Source: Mycobacterium kubicae (GTDB lineage: Bacteria > Actinomycetota > Actinomycetes > Mycobacteriales > Mycobacteriaceae). From it: a DNA stretch of 64,000 nucleotides. A model generated the notes under the pieces. The model was given only the letters and a program-made list of their open reading frames with translations, searched no databases and was not told the origin of the DNA. A program made the position numbers and the translations under genes. Where the stretch lies: the NCBI RefSeq assembly GCF_015689175.1, contig NZ_CP065047.1:2356001-2420000 (forward strand), read 5' to 3'. Of the stretch, positions 56,781 to 64,000 are shown piece by piece. Positions within the stretch are counted from its first letter, which is position 1, and every line of letters begins with the position of its first letter.

Positions 56781-59700
56781 TCAGGCGGAGGTCAGCTCGT
56801 CGTACAACAGATCGGCCAGGCTGCGCACCGTCGTGTTGATGTTGGTCGCGGTGATGCGTATCCCGGTCTCGGACTCGATACGGGTGCGCAGTTCCTGGCT
56901 GCTGAGTGAGTCGAGTCCGTACTCGGTCAGCATCCGGTCGACATCAATGGTGCGGCGCAGAATCAACCCGATCTGCTCGGAAACCATGCGACGGAGTCGT
57001 GCCGGCCACTCCTCCTGCGGCAGCCTGTCCAGTTCGTTGAGGAACTTGCTGTTGCCGGCGTGCTTGGCCGTGGCGCGGAACGCCTCCGCGAACGGACTGT
57101 GCTGGGCGAACGCGTTGAGCCATGGTGAGCCGATGATGGGCGCGTAACCGCTGTAAGCGCGGTTGTGCCGCAGCAATGCCTCGAAGGCGTAAGCGCCTTC
57201 TTCGGGTTGGATGGCGTCGCCCGCCGCCTCGGCGAAAGACGTAGCGCGGCCGATCTCACCCCACGGGCCCCAGGCGATGGAGGTGGCCGGCAAGCCCTGG
57301 GCCCGCCGCCAGTGGGTGAATGCGTCCAGCCAACTGTTGGCTGCGGCGTACGCTCCCTGGCCGGGTGAACCGACCAAGGCCGCCGCTGAGGAGAAGGAGC
57401 AGAACCAGTCCAACGGCTGGTCATGTTCCACCTCTTGGAGCGCCTCATGCAGGTTCCACGCCCCGTGCACCTTGGGCGCCCAGTCGCGGCGAATGAGATC
57501 CTCGGTGATGTTGGGCAAGGTGGCGTCCTCGACGACGGCGGCCGCATGCAGCACCCCGCGCAACGGCAGACCGGTGGCAGTCGCAGTGGCCACCAACCGC
57601 TCCGCGGTGCCGGCCTCGGCGATGTCGCCGCACTCCACCACCACGTCGGATCCGATCGCGCGGACCATTTCGATTGTCTCCAAAGCCTTTTGGGAGGGCT
57701 GGGAGCGAGAGCTGAGCACGATGCGGCCGGCGCCGGCGCTGGCCATTTTCTCGGCCAAGAACAACCCGAGGCCGCCGAGGCCACCGGTGATGATGTACGA
57801 GCCGTCGCCCCGGAATGCCGGGGCTTGCTCGGGCGGCATCACCACGCTGCTGCGCCCCACATGTGGGATGTCGAGAATCAGCTTGCCGGTATGTTCGGCA
57901 GCGCCCATCACGCGAATGGCCGTGGCCGCGTCGGCCATCGGGTAGCGGGTGATCTCCGAGGCGGGCAGGGCGCCGGTTGCGACCTGCTGATACACCGTGC
58001 TCAGCAACTCGCGGACCTGAGCGGGATGACTGTCGGCCATCAGTGCCAGATCCACGCCGTAGAACGCAAGGTTCTGCCGGAAGGGGAACAACTCCAGCCG
58101 GGTGTTGGAGTAGATGTCGCGCTTACCGATCTCGATGAATCGTCCACCCAGAGCGAGCAGTTTGATTCCCGCCTGCTGGGCGGCGCCGGTCAGTGAGTTG
58201 AGCACGATGTCGACGCCGTAGCCCTCGGTGTCGCGGCGGATTTCGTCGGCGAACGATGTGCTGCGGGAGTCGTAAACGTGCTCGATCCCCATGTCGCCCA
58301 ACATTTTTCGACGCTCCGGGCTGCCGGCTGTGGCGAAGATCTGGGCACCCGCGGCGCGGGCGATTGCGATCGCCGCCTGGCCCACCCCACCCGTCGCGGA
58401 GTGAATCAGCACCTTGTCCCCGGAGCGGATGCGGGCCAGCTCATGCAGGCCATACCAGGCGGTGGCGTAGGCGGTGGTGGCCGCGGCCGCCTGGGCATCG
58501 GTCATCCCGTCGGGCACCGTTGCGGCCAGGCGCGCGTCGCAGTTGAGGAAAGTGGCCCAGCAGCCGTTATTGGACAGTCCGGCAACGTGGTCACCAACCT
58601 TGTGGTCGGTGACCTCTGAGCCGACCGCGGTCACCACGCCGCTGAAGTCCATACCCAGCTCGGGCAGTTGCCCGTCGAAGGTTTGGTAGCGGCCGAATGT
58701 GGCCAGCACATCGGCGAAGTTGACGCTGGACGCACTCACGGCGACCTCGATCTCACCGGGGCCCGGCGCCACGCGGTCGAACGCGGCGAACTCCAGTGTC
58801 TCCAGGTCGCCCGGGGCCCGGATCTGCAGGCGGACGCCGGCTTCGTCGTGATCGACGATGGTGGTCCGACGTTCCTCGGGCTGCAACGGAGCGGGCAGCA
58901 TTCGGGCGGTGTACCACTCGTCGTTGCGCCAGGCGGTCTCGTCCTCGTCGGTGGCCAGCAACAGTTGGCGCGCCACCTGCTCGGCCCCGGTCTGCTCATC
59001 GACGTCGATGTAGCTGACTTTCAATTGCGGATTCTCCGAGCCGATCACCCGCAGCAGACCACGGAGGCCGCCCTGCTCGAGGTTGGCGCGGTCGTCGGCC
59101 AGTACCGTCTGGGCGTTGCGGGTCAACGCATACAGCCGCGGCGGCGAGCCCAGCAACTCCGGCAGCTCCCGGGCGATCCGCACCACATGCTCGACGTACT
59201 GCCCGCCGCGGTCTGCTGCTTCCCGGTCGGCGCTGTGCTGCGGCGCGGTGATCAGCACCACGCCGTGGAACGCGCCCGCCTCCAGTTCGCTGCGCAGCTG
59301 CTGGGCGTGTGCGGCGTGGTCGCCGGCAAACGGCCAGGACAGTGTATTCGCCTGCGCATCATGGACTTTGAGTGCGTCGGTGAGCGCGGTTGCGGTCAGG
59401 TCGGCGGCGTCGGAAGTGCTGATCAACAGCCACACGCCGGGCTCCGTCACCGCCTTCTCGGGTAATTCTCGGGATTGCCATTCGATGGTCAGCAATCGCT
59501 CGCCCAAGACGCGACGGCGCTCACTGTCCGGGGAAGCGCCGGTGCCCAACTGCAGGCCCCGCACGGCCATGAGGACGGCGCCGTTCTCGTCGACGATGTC
59601 GAGGTCGGCCTCGACTCCGCCGGCGCCACAGGCAGTTACGGTCGCGTAGCAGTACCGGGCGTGGCGGGCCGAGCCGTAGGCGCGCAGCCGACGAATGCTC

Positions 59701-62700
59701 AACGGCACCAGCAACCCACCAGAGGCGGCACTGTCGTGGCTACCCACACTGGGATGGGCGGCCACGGCCTGGAAGCACGCATCCAACAGCGCCGGATGGA
59801 CCAGGCCGTAGGTGCCTTGCTGGGGGCGTAGTGGGCCGGGCAACGAAACCTCGGCCAGCACGGTGTTACCGGCGCTTTCCGCGATGTGCGCGCCGCCAAG
59901 GCCAGTGAACGCCGCGCCGAGCCGGTGACCACGCTTGTCCAACCACTTGCGGATCTCGTCGCCGTCGACGGGTCGAGGGTGCTTTGCAAGCAGTGCGGCC
60001 AAGTCGTGCGTCTGTGGCTCATCCGACGGGTCGGCCGCATGCAGCACGGCGGTCGCCTGCCGCTCGTAGCGGCCCTCCTGGTTGCTTTCCACCGTGAAAG
60101 CAACCACATCGGGCGCTTCGAAGGTCGCGGTGATCCCGATCGGGGTCACTTCGTCGAGTTCCAGGGAGTGCTCGAAGCGCAAGTCGCGCACTTCGGCGGA
60201 GTCTCCGAGTACGGTTCGGGCAGCCACCAGCGCCATCTCGCAGTAGGCGGCGCCCGGAAGGGCCGCCGACTTACGGATCTGGTGGTCGGCCAGCCAGGGG
60301 ATGGCCTGGGTGCCGACTTCGCCCTGCCAGACGTGGCGTTCCGGCTCTTCGGGCAGGCGAACGTGGACACCCATCAGGGGATGGGCGGGAACCAGCGCAC
60401 TGCGGCGCGCGACCGAATCCAAACCGCTGGTCGCCAGGAACAGCGAACGCTGATTCCAGCTGGGCAACGGCGCATCGAGCAGCCGCCCGGTGGGATAGAG
60501 CGCCGAGAAGTCCACCGCCGCACCCGCGGTGTACAGGTCGCCCACCAGGCCGCGCAGCCCGTGCGGCAGCGGCTGTTCGCGCCGCATGCCGGCCAGCGCG
60601 GCGGCCGATTTGTCGAGGCTACGGGCGGTCTGGTCGACCGCATTCGTCAGCAGCGGGTGCGGGGACAGCTCGGTGTAGACCTGAAACCCGTCCTCCAGGG
60701 CGGCTTGCACCGCCGCCGCGAAGCGCACCGTGTGACGGAGATTGTCGGCCCAGTAACCGGCGTCGCAGTACGGCTCCTCGCGCGGGTCGAAGGAGGTCGC
60801 CGAGTAGTAGGGCACCTGCGCCTCGAGCGGCTCGATATCGGCCAGCACTTCGTACAGGTCGTCGAGGATCGGGTCGACCTGGGGGGAGTGCGAGGCCACG
60901 TCGACGGCCACCTCGCGGGCCAGCACGTCGCGCTCTTCCCACGCCGCGAGCAGGTCGCGCACCGTCTGGGTGTCGCCGCCGATCACCGTGGACTGCGGCG
61001 AGGCGACCACCGCCACCACGACGTCACTGACGCCGCGCGCAACCAGCTGCGTGATGACCTCTTCGGCGGGCAATTCGACCGAGGCCATGGCGCCGGCTCC
61101 GGAGATGCGGGTCATGAGCTGGGAGCGTCGGCAGATGACCTTGACGCCGTCTTCGAGCGACAGGGCGCCGGCGACGACGGAGGCGGCGGATTCACCCAGG
61201 GAGTGGCCGATGACGGCGCCGGGTGCGGCGCCGTAGCCCTTCATGGTGGCGGCCAGCGCGACCTGCATGGCGAACAGAGTGGGCTGGACGCGGTTGATGC
61301 CGGTGACCTTTTCCGGCGCGGTCATCGCCTCGGTGACCGAGAAGCCGGATTCGGCGGCGATCAGTGGTTCGATCTCGGCGATCTTGGCCGCGAACACCGG
61401 TTCAGTGGCCAGCAGGTCCTTACCCATCTCGGCCCACTGCGAGCCCTGCCCGGAAAACACCCACACCGGGCCCTTGTCGTCCTGGCCGATGGCCGGCGGA
61501 TAGGGCACCTCACCGGTAGCGACCTCGCGCAGCGCGCGAGTCAGTTGTGCGCGACTGTCGGCCAGGACGGTGGTGCGCACCGCTCGCGGGGTACGGCGGC
61601 GGGCCAGCGTGTAGGCAAGGTCCGAAATGTCCACGTCGTCTTGTGCGTCGAGCCAGTCGGCGAGCCGGGCCGCCGTTTGACGGAGCGCATCCTCAGATGA
61701 CGCCGACAACGGGAAGATCAGCACACCGTCCAGCGCGGCACTGCCGTCGGCCTCGACCGTCGTGGCCGCACCCGCGGCAGCCTGCACCGGGGCTTGTTCC
61801 ACCACCGCGTGCACATTGGTGCCGGAGAACCCGTACGACGACACGGCCGCACGTCGCGGCGTCGCCTCTATCGGCCACGGCGTATTCTCCTGCGGCACAA
61901 AGAGATTGGTTTGTATCTCGGCGAACTTCTCCGGCATCTGGGTGAAGTGCAGATTCTGCGGGATCACGCCGTGCTGCACGGACAGAACAGCTTTCATCAG
62001 CCCCAGCGCACCGGCGGCTGACTGCGTGTGCCCGAAATTGGTCTTGACCGAGGCGAGGGCACAAGGCCCGCTCGTCCCGTAGACCTCGGCCAGGCTCGCG
62101 TATTCGATGGGGTCACCGATCGGCGTGCCGGTGCCGTGGGCTTCGACCATACCGACGGTGGTGGGATCGACATTGCCGGCGGCCAGCGCCGCCCGGTACG
62201 CCGCGACCTGAGCGGGCCGCGACGGCGTGACGATGTTGACGGTGCGGCCGTCCTGGTTGGCGGCGGTACCGCGGATCACCGCCAGAATTCGGTCGCCGTC
62301 GCGCTGGGCGTCCTCTAGGCGCTTCAGCAGCATCATCACCGCGCCCTCGCCCGACACGAAGCCATCGGCCTGGACGTCGAACGCGTGACAATGCCCAGTG
62401 GCCGACAACATGCCGATGGCCGAACCGGAAGCGGCTTTGCGAGGCTCCAGTGTCACCGAAGCGCCGCCGGCCAGGGCGATGTCACTTTCGCCGTCGTGCA
62501 GGCTCTGGCAGGCCAGGTGGATCGCCGACAGGCCCGAGGAGCAGGCCGTGTCGACGGTCATCGCCGGTCCGCTCAGTCCCATGGCGTAGGAGATCCGGCC
62601 GGACCCCATGGCGAAACTGTTACCCATGTACCCGTAGGGCCCGCTCAAGGTGTCGGCATCGGCATGCATGAACAAGTAGTCGTCGTGCATGAGGCCTACG

Positions 62701-63074
62701 AAGACGCCGGACCGGACGCTGGCCAAGGCTTCGCGCGTCAGGCCGCCGTGCTCCATCGCCTCCCAGGAGGTCTGCAGCAGCAATCGGTGCTGGGGATCCA
62801 TCTCGGTCGCTTCGCGCTCGGTGATTCCGAAGAACTCCGGATCAAAGTCCGCGACGTCGTCCAGGAACGACCCCCACTTGCACACCGTTCGACCAGGCAC
62901 GCCCGGCTCGGGGTCATAGAACTCTTCGACATCCCAGCGGTGGGCGGGAACTTCGGTAACGAAGTCGTCGCCACGCAGCAACGCTTCCCACAACGACTCA
63001 GGGGAGTCGATGCCTCCCGGCAGTCGGCACGCCATACCGATGACGGCAACTGGAGTGACACCAGTCCGGTCCAC
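56781..63074 (-). CDS. pks5: Iterative type I polyketide synthase Pks5 (mycocerosic-acid-synthase type)
   Basis: The 2097-residue synthase elongates a fatty acyl chain with methylmalonyl units and reduces each fully, giving the polymethyl-branched acyl groups of LOS. Order: KS (about 8-430; Cys178 in DTACSSG, His313 in [11 protein letters not shown], His349 in NFGHTQ), AT (535-830; Ser625 in GHSLGES), DH (895-1180; His931 in [14 protein letters not shown]), ER (1415-1735; [18 protein letters not shown]), KR (1755-1945; [15 protein letters not shown]), and ACP (2020-2090; Ser2056 in YGLDSLSS). All active residues are present. The start is GTG with GGAGAGGTG upstream. About 600 bases separate it from the PapA gene behind it. 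Length is close to M. tuberculosis Pks5 (2108). Confidence 0.96.
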   Translation of the reverse strand: MDRTGVTPVAVIGMACRLPGGIDSPESLWEALLRGDDFVTEVPAHRWDVEEFYDPEPGVPGRTVCKWGSFLDDVADFDPEFFGITEREATEMDPQHRLLLQTSWEAMEHGGLTREALASVRSGVFVGLMHDDYLFMHADADTLSGPYGYMGNSFAMGSGRISYAMGLSGPAMTVDTACSSGLSAIHLACQSLHDGESDIALAGGASVTLEPRKAASGSAIGMLSATGHCHAFDVQADGFVSGEGAVMMLLKRLEDAQRDGDRILAVIRGTAANQDGRTVNIVTPSRPAQVAAYRAALAAGNVDPTTVGMVEAHGTGTPIGDPIEYASLAEVYGTSGPCALASVKTNFGHTQSAAGALGLMKAVLSVQHGVIPQNLHFTQMPEKFAEIQTNLFVPQENTPWPIEATPRRAAVSSYGFSGTNVHAVVEQAPVQAAAGAATTVEADGSAALDGVLIFPLSASSEDALRQTAARLADWLDAQDDVDISDLAYTLARRRTPRAVRTTVLADSRAQLTRALREVATGEVPYPPAIGQDDKGPVWVFSGQGSQWAEMGKDLLATEPVFAAKIAEIEPLIAAESGFSVTEAMTAPEKVTGINRVQPTLFAMQVALAATMKGYGAAPGAVIGHSLGESAASVVAGALSLEDGVKVICRRSQLMTRISGAGAMASVELPAEEVITQLVARGVSDVVVAVVASPQSTVIGGDTQTVRDLLAAWEERDVLAREVAVDVASHSPQVDPILDDLYEVLADIEPLEAQVPYYSATSFDPREEPYCDAGYWADNLRHTVRFAAAVQAALEDGFQVYTELSPHPLLTNAVDQTARSLDKSAAALAGMRREQPLPHGLRGLVGDLYTAGAAVDFSALYPTGRLLDAPLPSWNQRSLFLATSGLDSVARRSALVPAHPLMGVHVRLPEEPERHVWQGEVGTQAIPWLADHQIRKSAALPGAAYCEMALVAARTVLGDSAEVRDLRFEHSLELDEVTPIGITATFEAPDVVAFTVESNQEGRYERQATAVLHAADPSDEPQTHDLAALLAKHPRPVDGDEIRKWLDKRGHRLGAAFTGLGGAHIAESAGNTVLAEVSLPGPLRPQQGTYGLVHPALLDACFQAVAAHPSVGSHDSAASGGLLVPLSIRRLRAYGSARHARYCYATVTACGAGGVEADLDIVDENGAVLMAVRGLQLGTGASPDSERRRVLGERLLTIEWQSRELPEKAVTEPGVWLLISTSDAADLTATALTDALKVHDAQANTLSWPFAGDHAAHAQQLRSELEAGAFHGVVLITAPQHSADREAADRGGQYVEHVVRIARELPELLGSPPRLYALTRNAQTVLADDRANLEQGGLRGLLRVIGSENPQLKVSYIDVDEQTGAEQVARQLLLATDEDETAWRNDEWYTARMLPAPLQPEERRTTIVDHDEAGVRLQIRAPGDLETLEFAAFDRVAPGPGEIEVAVSASSVNFADVLATFGRYQTFDGQLPELGMDFSGVVTAVGSEVTDHKVGDHVAGLSNNGCWATFLNCDARLAATVPDGMTDAQAAAATTAYATAWYGLHELARIRSGDKVLIHSATGGVGQAAIAIARAAGAQIFATAGSPERRKMLGDMGIEHVYDSRSTSFADEIRRDTEGYGVDIVLNSLTGAAQQAGIKLLALGGRFIEIGKRDIYSNTRLELFPFRQNLAFYGVDLALMADSHPAQVRELLSTVYQQVATGALPASEITRYPMADAATAIRVMGAAEHTGKLILDIPHVGRSSVVMPPEQAPAFRGDGSYIITGGLGGLGLFLAEKMASAGAGRIVLSSRSQPSQKALETIEMVRAIGSDVVVECGDIAEAGTAERLVATATATGLPLRGVLHAAAVVEDATLPNITEDLIRRDWAPKVHGAWNLHEALQEVEHDQPLDWFCSFSSAAALVGSPGQGAYAAANSWLDAFTHWRRAQGLPATSIAWGPWGEIGRATSFAEAAGDAIQPEEGAYAFEALLRHNRAYSGYAPIIGSPWLNAFAQHSPFAEAFRATAKHAGNSKFLNELDRLPQEEWPARLRRMVSEQIGLILRRTIDVDRMLTEYGLDSLSSQELRTRIESETGIRITATNINTTVRSLADLLYDELTSA

Positions 63075-63676
63075 GGTCGTTCACCTCTCCCTACCCACGT
63101 ATTGGGTTCATGTCGGCGGGCTTCCTGGTGGCATGGGCCTTCCCAGCAGCGGTGCCAAATGCATCGTCCGGCCGGGGAACGGAGCGGCGGCTCGCGCCGG
63201 CTACAACCCCTGCGTCGAAGCCCACCTGCAGTCCGTGACTGATCAGCAGCGTATCTGCTCGGCTTGCCGGATGTGGAAAAATCGTGCGGTCGTACTAAAA
63301 AGTTCCTGATCGATTTCCGGCGACATGCCGTCTCATCTGGGCTTTGACCGGGGCCCCGCAGTTCGAGCCAGCCGCACTCCTGCCCGCGCGGGCAGGTCCG
63401 GCTTGCTGCACGCAAGGAAGAAAGTCCTCGATTTTTGGAAACCGCTCACGCGGATCCTGCCCACGTCATATGCTTCTCACTCGGTACCGCGGGACCATGA
63501 CGGTAGCTCGCGGCCGACCGGGATATCGCCGTCAGTGAGTTTGCTGACGCCGTTATTCAATGTCGGCGCAATTTCGGTTGAATTACTGGCGTGTGACGCG
63601 ACACCCAACTTAACGCATTCCCGGCTTTACGTTCCCTATTTCCGCCTCGGGAACGTAAAGCCGGTGCGTCAAATCT
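63075..63676. other. pks5 upstream region, no gene seen
   Basis: These 602 bases hold the pks5 promoter side (near 63075-63300) and, at the far end, a strong hairpin next to the papA stop. GAGAGGTG before the GTG is the ribosome site. AT-richer patches (for example around 63540-63600) may be promoter elements. Forward frames present here have no recognisable product. Confidence 0.5.
63613..63669. terminator. Long perfect hairpin after the papA stop
   Basis: CCGGCTTTACGTTCCC (63621-63636) and GGGAACGTAAAGCCGG (63649-63664) are 16-bp perfect arms around a 12-base loop; ACGCA (63613-63617) and TGCGT (63665-63669) extend the stem across a 3-base bulge. It begins 7 bases past the papA stop on the reverse strand, the place of a terminator. 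No U-tract follows, as is common in mycobacteria. Confidence 0.7.
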
Positions 63677-64000
63677 TTATTGCGCGACCTGAACTGCCGC
63701 GTTTGCGAACTGACCCTCGGCGGCCCGCTCGAACACAGACTTGAGAACCTCGAGATAGCGCGTCACCGACTCCCGGGCGACTGGGTTATTCGGGAAGTTC
63801 ACCATGACGGAAACCTCATCGAAAAGGCGAATCACCGAGAAATACAGGTAAGCCGGGTTTCTGCCATCGTTGTATGCCGTGGCATTCGCACCTTTCAGTG
63901 CGGTGGCCACAACCGCAGAAAGGGGCGGCAGGCCGGCGTCCATGTAATTCGTCATGAAGAACTGTGACGAATTCCGCTTCAGCCAGGGCGCCAATTCCAG
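63677..64000 (-). CDS. PapA-type acyltransferase, C-terminal part (5' end outside window)
   Basis: These are the C-terminal 107 or so residues of a polyketide-associated acyltransferase, which transfers the Pks5 product to the sugar. The visible segment (FFMTNYMDAGLPPL, ATAYNDGRNPAYLYFSVIRLFDEVSVMVNFPNN, VTRYLEVLKSVFE) is the typical C-terminal strand-helix end of PapA proteins. The catalytic HxxxD lies beyond the window. M. tuberculosis has papA4 at this place; in LOS-producing species a pap gene also lies between two pks5 copies, so which of the two this is cannot be told. The frame runs off the right edge. Confidence 0.85.
   Translation of the reverse strand: MELAPWLKRNSSQFFMTNYMDAGLPPLSAVVATALKGANATAYNDGRNPAYLYFSVIRLFDEVSVMVNFPNNPVARESVTRYLEVLKSVFERAAEGQFANAAVQVAQ

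Noticed and set aside
59886..61700. 604-codon open frame antisense to pks5
   Set aside because: It lies wholly within the AT and DH coding region of pks5, its composition is of shadow type, and no domain is recognisable.

Overview
The window is high-GC DNA from a mycobacterium. It opens inside inhA and follows the gene order M. tuberculosis has after inhA: ferrochelatase (hemZ), Rv1486c, Rv1487 and Rv1488 types, then Rv1491c, mutA-mutB-meaB and lipL. It then enters a large glycolipid locus (about 24.6-64 kb) carrying the fadD25, mmpL12, Rv1523, Rv1524, wbbL2, Rv1526c, pks5 and papA set. This set is the hallmark of the lipooligosaccharide (LOS) locus of smooth, slow-growing species such as M. 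kansasii, M. marinum and M. canettii. The exact species cannot be fixed from sequence reading alone.

Layout. 1-4.3 kb: conserved housekeeping genes. 4.3-11.6 kb: an accessory catabolic and regulatory patch with three alpha/beta hydrolases, a TetR and a LysR regulator, an SDR-fold protein that has lost its catalytic Tyr and Lys, and a GMC flavin oxidoreductase. A 19-bp element with one mismatch is shared by the tetR promoter and the promoter of the hydrolase at 8000, so a local TetR regulon is likely. 11.6-14.8 kb: two paralogous small Pro-rich membrane proteins, divergent from an OmpR-type two-component system whose sensor also has a Pro-rich extracytoplasmic segment. 14.8-17.1 kb: a compact type VII-secretion-like module with a small WXG/YxxxE helical protein, a WXG-headed protein with an internal toxin-like domain, and a downstream gene built of two tandem copies of one domain, probably the immunity protein. 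This is the most novel-looking item. 17.2-24.6 kb: a TVP38 membrane protein, B12-dependent methylmalonyl-CoA mutase with its GTPase chaperone, and a serine esterase.

24.6-44.4 kb is the variable sugar part of the LOS locus. It holds a CDP-glucose 4,6-dehydratase-like enzyme, a GtrA flippase-like protein, a nucleotide-sugar dehydrogenase overlapping an epimerase-like SDR, a methyltransferase-GT2 fusion, large membrane proteins, an acyltransferase-SGNH protein, two methyltransferases, three GT2 enzymes (two of them close paralogues flanking a GAP-family transporter accessory), a rhamnan-synthesis-F protein and a PapA-like acyltransferase. The stretch 33.8-37.6 kb is visibly more AT-rich, has long gaps, and looks recently acquired. 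44.5-64 kb is the conserved lipid part: FadD25 activates a fatty acid, Pks5 extends it with methyl-branched units, PapA-type enzymes move acyl chains to the sugar, GT1 and GT2 enzymes and a methyltransferase decorate the glycan, acyltransferase-3/SGNH proteins may O-acylate it, and MmpL12 with the GAP protein exports or assembles it.

No tRNA, rRNA, CRISPR array or insertion sequence was seen. Function calls rest on motifs and remembered family sequences; no database search was run.
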